Of a stretch of DNA of 64,000 bases, positions 23,464 through 35,693 are shown in pieces. Within the stretch, counting starts at the first letter, position 1, and every line of letters starts with the position of its first letter. This DNA comes from Magnaporthiopsis rhizophila. Taxonomy: Eukaryota > Ascomycota > Sordariomycetes > Magnaporthales > Magnaporthaceae. The stretch lies in contig PYSS01000089.1 in NCBI GenBank assembly GCA_003049465.1, positions 1 through 64,000 on the forward strand, read 5' to 3'. The notes under the pieces are model-generated. The model did no database searches and had not been told where the DNA came from. It saw only the letters and a list, made by a program, of their open reading frames with translations. A program made the translations under genes and the position numbers.

Positions 23464-25498
23464 TCAGTACGAGGCCATCCGCCTAGCATGGAACCTGTCG
23501 CTGCCCAGGATTGGCGAGGCGCCAAGCATCATGGACATGGGTGACGAGTCCTTGCACGTGGCTGTTGCCGAGACGGAGCGCTGAGGCGCCGTGGGCGAGT
23601 CCTGGACGCCGCCGGAGCCGAAGGCGAAAGTCTGGGCACGCGAGAGGCCGCCCTTGCGGTTCTGACGCAAACGGCCCATCTCGCGCTCGCACGTGAAGGC
23701 GTGCTCTGCCGCACCCATCTCGACGTAGGCCTGAGGGTAGCAGCGATCGCGGTGCTCTTCGAAGAAGCCGCTATAGCCGCCATCGAGGATGTAGACCTCT
23801 GGGTAGGTCAGGCGGGGGTAGAACTCGGCGTTGGCTGTGCGGTCCTCGGCGCGCACGTGGCGGGCCATCAGGGGTGCCCGGTGGGCCGAGTACTCGCAGT
23901 GGAACACGATCAGGGTGCGACCCTCCATGGGCGTCTTGAGCAGGTGCGAGACGAGCAGGTCCTTGTCGTTGTAGTTGATGGCACCGTCGATGTGGCCACC
24001 GTCGTACTCGTACTCGAACCTGCAGTCGATAATGAGCTTGTTGTCGTAGTGCTCATTGAAGTTGCCGTCGAGGACTTCGAGCAGCGTCGACCGCTTGATA
24101 CGTGGGATACTGTCCGTCTGTCCCTCGGGGAAGAAGTGCGGCAGAACCAGCTCGGCGGGCTCCTCAATGTCCATGACGGACCCGAGGGTCGGCGCCGGGG
24201 CCTCCTCCTTGCGCGTCTTCATGACGTCGCCAGAGTTCTCGAACATGCTCAAGGAGCGGCGGTACTGCTTACGTGGCCGCATGAACGGGTTCGAGGGCCG
24301 CCTCGAGTGGCTCGAAATGGGAGATCCGTTGCGAGCGATGTTGGACGAGCTGGCCAGGCCCGAGAACTGGGACCGGGCACGCAACGGGCCGGGCATGTGG
24401 GCAATGGGGCTGTTGGCCGTCGCGGGGCGGCGATCCTGGGGAGGCGAAACCTGGAAGCACTCGCTAAGGCTCAGACCAGATGAGCCAACCTTGGCATCGG
24501 CACCACCAAACTTGAAAGCTGGGAGCTGGTTGTCGGGTTGTCCACTCCTCATCAGATTGCTGGTCGAGTAACCTTTCATCTTGGTGAGGGACGGGCGGCG
24601 GACGGCGAGCTTCTTGCGGCTAGAATCACGACAACAGACATGTTAGAAGCAGCTTTTGACGAGATATCTCGCCAACCAGGGCGGACAGCCAACTCACTCA
24701 GCAATGAGAGACTTGGCCAATTCCGCCGTCGCGGGAGCTGCCGCCAGGGCAGAAGCCACCGGCTCTGCAGGCTCGGCGGACTCGGGCTGTGGCGACGGCT
24801 CCTTGGTCTCGATCTCGTCACCCTCCATCAGGACGGGCGACTCAACCTCGATCTCGCATATTAACGGGCCGGGAACGACAAGCGCACCAGCGGGAATCTT
24901 GTGGGGCAGAGGAGAGATATCCATCATCTCCACCATGCCGCAGGGAGTGGGTGAGGGAGCCATGATGGGCGTCGAGGGGATGTAGTCTGTCCGTCGTCAG
25001 CACAAAGTCCGAAAGCAGCTCATGTTTCGTCTGAAGTAGCATATCGGAGGCCAGGCAGGCAGGCTTACCACGCGATCCCATCTCGCACATCATATTTGAG
25101 GTGAACAGTGCACGGCGTGGTGTCGGAAACTTGGGGCTGCGGTTTCTCAAACAATATGTTAGCTTTCAGTGGCGAGGGCTTATTTCTTCCCCACACTCGA
25201 CGCCTCCATGCGGAGGTCGTCGCGTGTTAGTCACAGCCAGCCAATCAACGTACCTGTTCTCCTGATCTATACGGAAGTTCTGGCACAGATCGGCAGCGAG
25301 GACGCTGGGCGACCCCCTCATAAAGTCGTCGTTGTTAAAGAAAGTCCTTTTGGATGTCAGCTGCTCACGCAGGTTGAACGCCCTCGGCTTGCTCTCGGGA
25401 GAGTAGAAGCCGAAGTCGGCCCTGAAGGCGTCGGTGCGGTGGCCGAACAGAGGGCCGGCGGGGCGGCGCATGGCAGCGAGCGGTGATGAGTCCTCCAT
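23464..25498 (-). CDS. cdc25: Cdc25-family M-phase inducer tyrosine phosphatase
   Basis: Dual-specificity phosphatase that removes inhibitory phosphates from Cdk1 at mitotic entry (Aspergillus nimT, fission yeast cdc25). Four exons (25254-25498, 25069-25136, 24698-24986, 23464-24619) join in frame to 585 residues, with GTACGT, GTAAGC and GTGAGT donors and two CAG acceptors followed by a TAG. The N-terminal half is disordered and regulatory, with many Ser/Thr-Pro sites. The rhodanese-like catalytic domain is C-terminal: LIIDCRFEYEYDGGHIDGA, then the signature HCEYSAHR (Cys442, with Arg six residues on), then RAPLMARHVR. This matches the Cdc25 HCEFSxxRxP pattern. About 10 kb with no supportable gene lies upstream, which may include its regulatory region. 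Confidence 0.93.
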
Positions 25499-25746
25499 GG
25501 TTGTTGATGTGGTGTTGTCGTGGTTGTCCGTTCCCTCGTTGGAAGTCGTTCCTTGGTCTTATCGTCTCGTGAGTGATTGCTCGCCGGGAGTTGAGCTACC
25601 AGCAAGCAAATGCGGCGGCTCGGAGAGTGGTGGTGGTTTAGCTATTAGGTAAACGTGCCGTGCCGGCCTGCGACCACAGTACGAGAGTAGAGAGACGCGT
25701 TAAGGATGGAGTCGTAGAGCAAAAGCAAAAGCAGTCGAGGTTGTGC

Positions 25747-25770
25747 AAAAAAAAAAAAAAAAAAAAAAAA
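25747..25770 (+). repeat. A24 homopolymer
   Basis: 24 consecutive A on the plus strand, about 250 bases upstream of the cdc25 start (T24 in the sense direction of that gene). Confidence 0.95.
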
Positions 25771-26139
25771 GAAACCACAAGAGGGCGGGCGCAGGTGTAG
25801 ATGAAAGGCCGTCCGTCTGCTGCATGCACTGCCGTTTCCAGTTCAACCAAGCAAAGGAATTTGCTAGGTATGTGTGGATTGGCTGCGGGCAGGAGCTCCC
25901 TTGTGGCCGAGGAGGAGGGCTAGTCAAGAGGAGGAGGGTGCTAAGGACGGGAATCCGAGAGCGCAGACATCAATGCGCGACTCCGACCACGCTTTGGAGC
26001 AGCAAAGAATCGAGGCGAGTCTGTGTGGTTAAGAGAACGAGCGGCCTGGACGCAGGATCCAAGAGGAGGAGGGGCGTGTGTGCAGAGAAGCTGGCTGGCT
26101 GGGCTGGGGTGCTCAGACGCGGCTTTCTTTCTTGGTCCC

Positions 26140-26166
26140 TTTTTTTTTTTTTTTTTTTTTTTTTTT
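26140..26166 (+). repeat. T27 homopolymer
   Basis: 27 consecutive T on the plus strand, preceded by a pyrimidine-rich TTTCTTTCTT stretch. Confidence 0.95.
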
Positions 26167-26224
26167 CCTCCGTGCTAGAGCGACCGGCTGGCTGGCGGTG
26201 CACAAGCGGGGGTGCTGGTTGCTA

Positions 26225-26254
26225 GAGCTGGAGCTGGAGCTGGAGCTGGAGCTT
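26225..26254 (+). repeat. GAGCTG hexanucleotide microsatellite, 5 units
   Basis: Four perfect GAGCTG units followed by GAGCTT, in noncoding DNA. Confidence 0.9.
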
Positions 26255-27835
26255 GCGCGAGGGAGCTGCTGCCGTAAAAAAGAGCACCTGCTGCAAATCG
26301 CGGCAAAGGAAGACGGGCTCTGGGGTTCCCGGGGGGTCTTCGTTTCGTCGGAGGAGCCTGGAACCGGGGGTGGTGGTCCTGTTGCTTATGCACACGCTGC
26401 AAAGTCGAGCAGAAAACGTAACTGTCGACTTTTTGGCAGAGCAGTGTGAGCAAGAGGCACGGGGCTGTACTTCCGACCTCGTCCCGTCCGACGAAAAAGG
26501 GCTGGGCTGGCTGGCTGGGCTGAGGGGGAAAAAAAGAGAGCAGGCAAATTGGCGAATGGAGGGGACGGCCGTTAAGAAGTATTAGCAGCGGCAGCAAGGG
26601 CATTCACACAGCGTGGTGTGGCTGGTGGAGCTCGCAAAAGCGTGAGCTCCGGGCAGGTCTCCCCAGCGGGAGGTTGTCAGGGGAGATAGCGGTTGCTCGG
26701 TGGTGGCCTGGTTCGTGCCGGCGGCGGCCACCTCGCGGCGCGTGCTTGATTCAATTGGACCCCCCACACCACACACAGTCCACAGTGCACACCTACGCTC
26801 TGAAGGGCCAGTGCCATCCGCCCAGCGCCAGGTTGCCTCGTCAAACAGGCCCCCCAGAAGATGAGAAAAGCAGGGAGCCGGACCCGACCCACCAGTAAGC
26901 GCTGGAAACGGACCACAGCGGGTGGGCTCGCCCAAACAGGCTTCATTTTTTTATTATCTTCATTTTTTATTTTTCTTCGGTCTCTCTTGTGCTGTGCTGG
27001 ATCCGGCTCTATGCAGTCCTGGCTGGGTCAAGGCCAAGGCTCACATTTACATCATCCAATCCTCCTAGGCAGGCACAAATCAAGGCAATTCTACCTCTGC
27101 ATACGTTTATGGAAGGCAAGTCGGCGCCGTTGATGCACATCGACGTAATCAGACAGAGCGTGTTGGATATCACACCCCAGCAACGCGCTGTCTCTCAGGC
27201 ACCAAGACTCGATGGCTTTTTGGTGGCGTCCCTCGGGCGGTTGCTAGCTTGCTTCGTTTGCCAGTCGCAGCTGAGACAGTTGAAGCGAGGATAATTTGGG
27301 AATCAGAGACAGCGCCCGAGTGGTAGGTTAGCCTCGATCGGCGACTTGAGAGACACGGCTGATGACGCTGATTCACTATTTTTTTTCCTGTTCCCTGCAT
27401 GGGTTTCTTTCTTTCCCGTTGGCTGCTGGGATAACAGGCCTATTCACAATACAACCCACCATGACCAAACGCGCGCGTGCCTCGTTTCCCCGACAATGCC
27501 GCAAATCCGTGCAGTGCAGTAGCAGCAAGCAGCACAAGGAAAGCAACTCGACGGGACTGCGCAGCTTGCATGCATCTTTCTGCTGCACGTTCAGGGACAA
27601 GGGCCCTCCTGCCACACTAGCGCAAGCAGGTTGGTGAGGAAGCTTGCAGCAAAAAAGAGCTTCTATTATGTTCCTATGTGCCCACAATGAGTCCCGCCCG
27701 CCAGCGTCAAAAACCCCACCGCCATGTAGCAGGCTGCAAGCCCCAGCAGGCTGCATCCGGCCGATGACATGTTTGGGTCAACTATCGAATTGTCAAATGA
27801 CGTCCAGCCCGCTCCATGGGATGACGGATGACAAT

Positions 27836-27863
27836 GGTGAGAGGTGAGAGGTGAGAGATGAGA
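27836..27863 (+). repeat. GTGAGAG heptamer repeat
   Basis: Three direct copies of GTGAGAG followed by the decayed ATGAGAG, in noncoding DNA. Confidence 0.85.
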
Positions 27864-29911
27864 GCTGCTCACGCAACGCAGGAAACGAGAACGTCAGGCT
27901 GGGATGCCATGTGCAGAATACACCTCACCTAACCCGATCCTCTTTCCAGATCCGGCCATTTTGAACCCGGCAGTCTCAGGACGACCTCAGATGACCGCAA
28001 ACGGCCAGGCCATTGTCGTCATCCAGACTCGCCCGCCGGTCCCAGGGACGAAAAAGAAAAAAGAACCCACTCGGCTCTGGTTGGTGGTCTCGTCTCCTCA
28101 TCCCCCATGGCGAAAAAAGACATGGGTCCCATCCCATCGTCGTTCCTCTGCCCACTCACAAAGAACCGACAAGAACGGGGCGATCCAGTTCGACTGGCAG
28201 ACCGACAAGGCAGGGGTAGCTTTCCAACCCCTGCTTCGAGCCCACCCATCCCACACCCCTGACCCTTGTGCTCCCCTCCCTCTCTGGCGGCTGAGACAGG
28301 GCGGCGATTAGCAGGGGGAGGGGTCAGCCTAGCAGCAGCGTGCGCGGGAATATCTTGCTTGTTAGCAGCCAGCCTGCCCTGCCCACCCCTGGTCGGTTGG
28401 TAGGGCGGGCCTGGCGCCGCCCGCGGTAAAAAGTCTAGCACGCAATTCCACCTCTGGCTGGGCTGGGCCTAAGAGTCCGTCCAAAGGGCAGTGTGACACC
28501 TTGCCCGAAATGGCCATCAAAAAAAGGGCCGCCGGCACATTCAAATTGCAAAAATGTGTGCGTTGGCAGGCAGGGGTGACGGTCCCTTTTTTTAGCCAAA
28601 GGAACCATCAAAAAATCCGTTGTCGTTGGGGTTACAGCGCTGGTGCGGGCGCGTCGTCGCAACTGTAACCGCGGCGATGTGAAATGATCCAGGAGGCCCG
28701 ACTCGACCACTAAAAGCTCGAGGATGGGCTGGCGTTGCCGATCCAGACATGGCAAATGTTTTCTTCACATCGAATGCTCATTCTTGTCGACGGTGTGTGC
28801 GATATTGGGCGCATAAAAAATTAAGGGGAAAAAAAAAAAAAAGCATGCTCGCGAAACCCCGTGTAGGTTGCATGCCACAACCGCGAACAGACAAGACGTT
28901 CATCAGAAAAGAAACATCAGACATTTGACACCGTTCCAGCCAGCAAAGCAGCTCGAAATTGGGACGAATTCTCAGCCCGTCGGGTCCCCAGTTATCAAAT
29001 CAAACTTTCTCTTTTACCGCCTCTTCGGTCTTTTTTCTCAAGATGGGGATCTCATGTGCAGGTTGCAGGAAGGCCCTGTTCCCATTTCCCCTCTCGCTTT
29101 CCACGGTAACCGGCAGCGCCATTACCCATTCGAAACCCACGCAGCCAGGTGGGGAAGATGGAATAAAAAAGAACAACTTAAAAAGTGCAAGCCTATCCAG
29201 TCCAGGGGGCCCTGTGCTGTGCCATGCAGCTATACGTAGGCACATAGAGGTACCATTCACCATTCCCGAATGGCATTCTCTGACCCAACCTTCCTTTCTT
29301 TTTTTTTTTTCTCCTTCCGAAAACCACCCGAGAAAGCGGCTCCTCTTTTGCCTGTGGGATTGGGGACAGACATAGACACGGTCGAGGGCCAAAGCGTGCA
29401 GACGACATCTCGTTTCCGTGGAGGCGAGAACCCAACTCAGTTGGATAAGAAAAGGCGGACATGAAGAATGGGCCGGCGGGGAGACCCTCTGTACAGCGGT
29501 AGCCCGCCTGTTGTACTACGTTTCGCGACCTCGGCCGGCAAGGCTCGCCTTTGGGTCCTTACCCCAGACCTCTCGCCAATTACGAGCGAATGGAGACAAA
29601 CCCCGTTGCTATGTGCACACGTCTTTTTTTCTTTTTTTCTCATCCCTCAATATCGTCTCCTGGTGAGAGCCCCATACCCGGCCGGAGCCCACCGAAGTCC
29701 CACGATGAAAAGTGTCTCGATGGTATGCCACAGTCCGTGCCCGCGGGCCGTAGGTGTGATTTGATGCCTCGAATCGGCAAAGCTCAGCTCCAGTTGCTTT
29801 TTCACAAGCGAGGGCCAGAAAGCACACACGCATGCGTTGGCCGTGATCCGCACCGAACCAGAGATGGAGGCGAGACATTTCTTTTTCTTTCGGAAAAGAC
29901 TATCTTTTTTC

Positions 29912-29937
29912 TTTTTTTTTTTTTTTTTTTTTTTTTT
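29912..29937 (+). repeat. T26 homopolymer
   Basis: 26 consecutive T, preceded by further T6 and T5 runs. A shorter T12 lies at 29299-29310 and an A14 at 28829-28842. Confidence 0.95.
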
Positions 29938-31483
29938 CGCACCAGATGCATGCATGGCCCTCGTGTGAAAATAGTGAAAAATGGAAATGTTTGCTTGCAT
30001 GTGAGTTTCCAGCTTTGACCCGTTTGAGCCTTTTACAGGGAAACGCGCTTGTCAAACGTGGCTGACAGGTTTGACAAGCCCGGCCGCCTTTTTCCCAGCA
30101 CCGAGTCGGTAAAAATGTTTCTTTTGCTTCCATCCACTTCGCTAACCTTTTCCAGGCCGAGCTTTGGGCCGGTCTGGAGATCACAGGCCCAACCCAGGAA
30201 ACCAGCACAAATCGGGCCCAGCTCGTCGGCCTGTGCGCCCGCACCACTCACTGCCTGGGGAACCAAAATGATGGGACTTTTTCCCATGTGCGGCCTAACC
30301 CAAGAAACATCACCCCGGCAGCCAAGGGTGCCAAACGGCTCAGCATACCTAGGCCCGCCCGCTTGCTCTGTGTGTCCACACTGTAGCACGGTATCCCAAC
30401 TGTAATACACGTAATGTGCCGTGCCGGGCAGGGAAATATGCAAGCGCGGTGAAGAGCGGTGCAGCGGAGCAAGGCTAATGAAGCGACATGAGTTTGGACG
30501 CTGCTCTGGACAGCGGCTGGACAGTGCACCCAAATTTCTTCCACCGACAGCGAGGACGGAAAAGGAATCCGGCTCATTCCTGGGCCTCGTCTACAAGATT
30601 AAAGATGGGCCATGCTGATTGCGCAGGGCACAGATGTCATAATCTTTTTTTATCCCCTTTTTGCTGCATTCGCGATATGTACCTAGGGAATGGTTATACG
30701 GGAATCAATCTCGCGACGGGCTCTAGGGTAGGGAGCCGGCATGGGAACAAGAACGGACGGGTACCTGACCTGTCTAAGACAAGGAGGGCAAATAGGCGGC
30801 GCCGGGCGCGAGATGGTACCTACCTGCTCACCGGTTCAGTTCATTGGGCGATTGGTGTTCGATGACAGCCTGCTGTGTCGGGTTTGGCGCCTCGGCATCG
30901 GCGAATGGGATCGGTCGGGGAGAATTCCCGCCATCAATCAATCCTTCCGACTAGCATGTTCGGCGCGTCTGTTATATGTTGCCAATAATTAAGAGGCTTG
31001 TTGCCAGACCTGTCAGCGGACCATGTTTTTTCCCTCCTCGTTTCTATTTTGTTTCCTGTCTCGGTCCTCGTCGTCATGGTTGGATCGTATCCGGCCTATC
31101 TCGATGCTCGCCTCAAGTGCCACCGCGCTCGGCAATCACGACGTCGTGCAATCAGCTGCCCGCACCGCCGCACCGCACCGCACCGCCTTCTTCGACCGCT
31201 TGTTTCTGGGTCGGCTTTTGTGGCCGCCACGCTGGATCGTGCAGTTATCGCATAAACTTGGTCTGCCGCTAGGCCGGGTAGCAATCTGTACGGAACTTTT
31301 CACTGCCTTGGAAAGATGGACCGACTGACAGTCACAAGAGGCATTTATTTTAGCAGCGTCTCCGACCCCAACACCGATCCGCCATACGGTTTCAAGATGG
31401 TGGTTAAATCGACCGACGTCATCCCAGCCAGCCAACCAGCTTCCGTTCCGCTACTAGTGAGTCTTTGTTGGTCGCCGTCCACC

Positions 31484-31499
31484 CATCCATCCATCCATT
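31484..31499 (+). repeat. CATC tetranucleotide microsatellite
   Basis: About four CATC units (CCATCCATCCATCC) in noncoding DNA. Confidence 0.8.
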
Positions 31500-32293
31500 C
31501 GGTCCCCACGCCTCCGCCGGTGCGGCGAAACAAACCAAAAAAGTACTCCACAGCGTTTGTCCGTTCGCTTGTGCTGCCTGGAGAGTGGTCCCCCTCCCGA
31601 CCGGCTGTTTTGCTGTTTCCTGCACGGAGAGGACTTGCATTGAGCACCTGCATGGAGCCAAAAACAAGGCTAAAGCCGGCAGAGGAGGGGCAACAAAGCC
31701 CGCCCCTCACCCCTCTCAAGCAACCTACCGGCGTGCCATGGAGCTAAGGTACAGCCCCTCGACAGCTTGCGACGTGATCGGGGCCGGTTGTGTCATTGTC
31801 ATGGGGTTGCATGATGGAGGGGCAAGCAGCCAGCAAGCATTTGGTTGGTGGGAGACAACGGAAAGAAAACAAGAAAAACGCGTGTCGCGATGCATGACAG
31901 AAAAAAAAATGTGTGCCCATTGTTTACTTTTTGCCCGTTTCGGCATACACCTCTCCCGCCGCACCACCCGGCTGGCGATGCAGTGCATCCATCTGATGTC
32001 CGCCCACTTCAGCTTCTGCAGTCACACACTCTCTTTCCCCGATTCAAAGCATCTACACCGCCTCTATGCCATGCAGGCGCTCGCGTCACGGCCCGCCTAG
32101 GTACGTAGGCACGTCGCAAGGCAGACGGAGTAGCTTCCTATAGATGAGAGCATGACCAAAAACCGCGTCCACGCCCGGACCCCTCGGACATCGCATGACG
32201 AGTGCTGCTGCGGGTTGAGACGGGAACAGCTCGCGCGCCATGGAGCCGGAGCAACGGCCCAAAGTCCAAGTCCGGGAGCCAAGTGAGGGGAGG

Positions 32294-32322
32294 AAAAAAA
32301 AAAAAAAAAAAAAAAAAAAAAA
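32294..32322 (+). repeat. A29 homopolymer
   Basis: 29 consecutive A, the longest pure run in the window, following GTGAGGGGAGG. Confidence 0.95.
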
Positions 32323-33118
32323 GCGCAACACAACGAACGGCTTGGAAGGAGGGGTGTGTGGTAATGGGATAATGGGTAATGTCAGATGGACTGCGCCGCG
32401 TCGGCGCTCCAAGGATCCGTTGGCCAATGACAGGCCGTGGTCCTGGTTTTTGATCGCAAGCTCGATCAGGCCGCGCGAAGCGAGCCAACCCAGCCATAGC
32501 TCCATCAGCTCAGCTCCGATCACTGATCGACGCCACCCTGACAGGAGATTATTGATTGCGAACAAGAAAGCCAAGCTTCTACTTGGGCGGCTGTGTTGGG
32601 TTGCGTGCTAGTTTAGCAAGCGTCGCGCCCCCCAGTAAACGGGTGTTATCTTACCCTAAGGACACGCCTTTTCTTGCCTGCTCTACCCCTCCCTCCGTGG
32701 AGAAGCGAACCCCAGAAAATGACAGGCGAAACCAACGGACGGCGGCGAGCCCGACCGCCGTCGTGCCGCTTGTGAGCCGACCAACTGCATCAGTCTTCGG
32801 GCTCAGCCTCTCTCTCTCTTTCCTAGTCGGCTGCACGCTCTCTGAACTTTGGACCCATTCCAGGCTGACATGGCGACATGCAGATGGAGCTTGCGTACTT
32901 TTGCTGCCGGATTCAGACCTAGCTGGCCAGGGGGCTCACCAAGCCAGCCTATCAGCGCCTCCACAGAAAGCGTGTGCATAGAGCCGGGCGACTCGCCCTG
33001 CTGCTCGTTGCCTCGGCAGTTCCACTCGCACGGCCAAACCATGACAGAGAAATAGGTATCATCCATGTCGCCGCCGCCACCACCTTGCTCGGTGGCAGAA
33101 AATAGAAGTCATTGCCCC

Positions 33119-33137
33119 GCTCTCTCTCTCTCTCTCC
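33119..33137 (+). repeat. CT dinucleotide microsatellite
   Basis: About eight CT units in noncoding DNA; related short CT runs occur near 32810 and 33245. Confidence 0.85.
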
Positions 33138-33509
33138 TTAAGATCCTGGCGTGTGATCAAAAGAACGCGCATAATTAGGAGCGGTCTCGAGTTGAGGGGA
33201 TGCGGCAACGCGGGCGGTACGCCGGTGGGTCGCCGACCACCCTAGTCTCTCTCTCTCTTCCGTCTCTTTCCGCCTGGCCGGTGCGCGTACCCGCCGCAGG
33301 CAGACAAGGCAAGCTTGGCTTATGGCTGCCCGCATAACTACCACGTTTTCCGGACCGTGGACGAGGGGAAAAATAAATGCATTCAATCAAGTTTCGTCTC
33401 GGAGAGTCGCAGCGACCCGGATTTCGTGATTCTGACCCGTCTCTTGGTTCCGTCATCCTTAATGGACAAAAGGACCAAACCGTGGTTCCAGGTTTTTTTT
33501 CTTCTCCCT

Positions 33510-33513
<4 letters not shown>

Positions 33514-33541
<28 letters not shown>
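33514..33541 (+). repeat. T28 homopolymer
   Basis: 28 consecutive T after a pyrimidine-rich lead-in. The overlapping 286-codon plus-strand frame reads it as poly-Phe and is judged non-coding. Confidence 0.95.
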
Positions 33542-33544
<3 letters not shown>

Positions 33545-35693
33545 TCACGCCATGCAATGTAAACAAATGACGTCCCAGCAGCTTTTGAGACGCGATTGTA
33601 AACAAATTGAGGATCGTTACCCCGCTCCGGGGCGGCCCCCACAGTCGCGCAGTCACCTGATTTCAGGATTGCGGAGGTGGGACCCGACCCAATCTGGCTT
33701 GGGCGGCTGGGCCTCGACTTCTGGCCCGTCAAATCGCATCCATCCATCGGAAGGATTTCAGCTGCCCATGGGTTGGTTGACGGGATGTGAAACACCCACT
33801 GTGTGCTTTCGGGTCATCGGGCTACACACCCTCCCTTGCCACACGACGGGCAAAGCCTCCATCGTATTCCCGGATGATAGGTGTGTACCACCAAGGGAGC
33901 CCAATTGCTGGCCTTGCCTGCCATGTCTGCACTGCCATTGGGCAATGGGCAATGGAGCAGAGCCGCCCGCCCGTCTTTTCCCGTCTCCCTCAATCTCGGC
34001 GGTTTTGGGTTTTGCAATAGCCAAGGCCGACCAGCCATGTGGAGGTAGCAGTGCTGCGCCGCTGTTGGCCGCTGACCAACCTCGGGCAAGTGCTTTGTAT
34101 GGTTCCAACACTGGTCCGACCGCGTGTGCAAAACGCACCTGTACGCCAAACGCTCCAGGCTTATCCCTTCAATAATTCCCTATATCCCTCATCGCCACGC
34201 AGTTCTCCTGATTCGGGACTATGGGACCCGACACATATGTGTATGTCTTATGAAAACGGTGGCCAGGTTGTGAGATGTCAACGCTCCCTGGTCCGGGAAA
34301 TAGAGGGGACTGGAAAAGCAACGAACGAATGGGGTTTGAAAAGCTTGAGAGCACGGCCGCCCGCCCGTTCACGAGGGTGCTTAGGCCTGGACCGGGACGA
34401 CGGGCACCATCGGCCAGTCATGGGATTCCGCGCTCGTAATGGCTGAGGTGGTTTCTTAATAATGATAAGGAATGCCGATCACAACGGAAACGAAAAAAAG
34501 TTAAAAGGCGAAAAAGCAAAGAATGAATAACGGAGAATCCGGGACCTCGGTTGGATTTCCCCCCCTGTCTATGCCGCTCGACTTGCATTTTATGCCTGTT
34601 CTAGAACCACCCGATCCGATGCCATCATTCATCAAAACCGGCACAGGCACAGGTACTTCGGGAACAACCACAAGTGACAAGGACGTTATAGCCCAAGCGG
34701 GTATACCCCCAACGTCCTCGTCCATCGGATCTTTTCCCGTGGTTGTGTGGAATGAGATGCTAGGGCGCGGACCGCAAGGATATCCGGAGCCAGCTCCAGG
34801 GTTGGATATCGTGATAGTCATGAAGCAACCTCGCCAGGGATCAGGGCATCATCTACCGGCTACGTGGGTTTACCAGCCACGTCAAAACTCTTGGGCAATC
34901 TCGGGGATCCGAATCTGGGCCCGGCCTCCATGACCGTGCCATCGACCTGAACCGGACTGCCGCGGTGCGGCACAATGCACCGATGTCTCCGGGCCAAAGC
35001 CTGGGCTCGGTCGGCTTCGTGGGGCGCCGTGAATGGTGCCCGGTGGGCATCAAGACGCAGCCTACTACCTACCATCAAGGCATGGCATGGATACTAACCA
35101 AGGCATTCCAAGGAAGCACAGCATGCATGTCATACAAACAGACTGGATGCCCACCACCAGACTAGTTTATGCACGGCATCTGTACGTTCAATCATTGCGA
35201 CCCTTCCCACCTTGGCCCCCGGAGGGACAAGGGAAGCGCCGCACCCAAGATTGTCCGCTGATATCTCGTCTCCATTCTGTGCGAAAATTTTCGATGCGTC
35301 CTGGGCGACTGCGGAAACCGCGCGCCTCGAATCAAATTGTCATTTTCGAGAATGTGAATAAATGCGTTGTTCAATATGGTAAGAAAGGAAGGAAGAAATC
35401 TTCAAAGACGAAAATTTTCCTAGCGGAATTTTGTGCCCCAGTTGGATGGATGCTTCTGCCTGAGGCCAGAAAAACGATCCCGCAAGACCCCACCGACCAA
35501 AAGCAAGCAGCTTCAATTGGAGGACGCAGACGCACGTGCGTTGTTCACTGCTCCACATGACAGACGTCACCTCCTGAGTCCCGCTGGGCCACGATGCCAT
35601 CGTCGAGATTGATAGACAAAAGGCCGCCATAACGCCCGCCGCCGGCTCCCCATGCCTACCTAGGTACTCAGCTCTTTGTAGACCGACGCCGAA

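Larger units (their letters stand above)
25499..35693. other. Gene-free stretch of about 10.2 kb upstream of cdc25
   Basis: Both strands were read. Frames up to 286 codons occur but are built of homopolymers, antisense of one another, or have random composition, and no spliced gene with recognisable domains could be assembled. The stretch is marked by five A or T runs of 24-29 bases, a GAGCTG hexamer repeat, GTGAGAG, CATC and CT microsatellites, and several TACCTAGG motifs. No transposon ends, long terminal repeats or tRNA were recognised. It probably contains the cdc25 promoter and leader, the FMP32 promoter at its right end, and possibly noncoding transcription units. Confidence 0.55.

Noticed and set aside
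33315..34175. 286-codon plus-strand frame in the gene-free interval
   Set aside because: Includes a T28 run read as poly-Phe, has random composition and no domain, and is crossed by other frames of similar quality.
34501..34933. Overlapping frames of 136 and 106 codons on opposite strands
   Set aside because: Both strands are equally open, with simple GT-rich repeats and no recognisable protein feature; nothing favours either.
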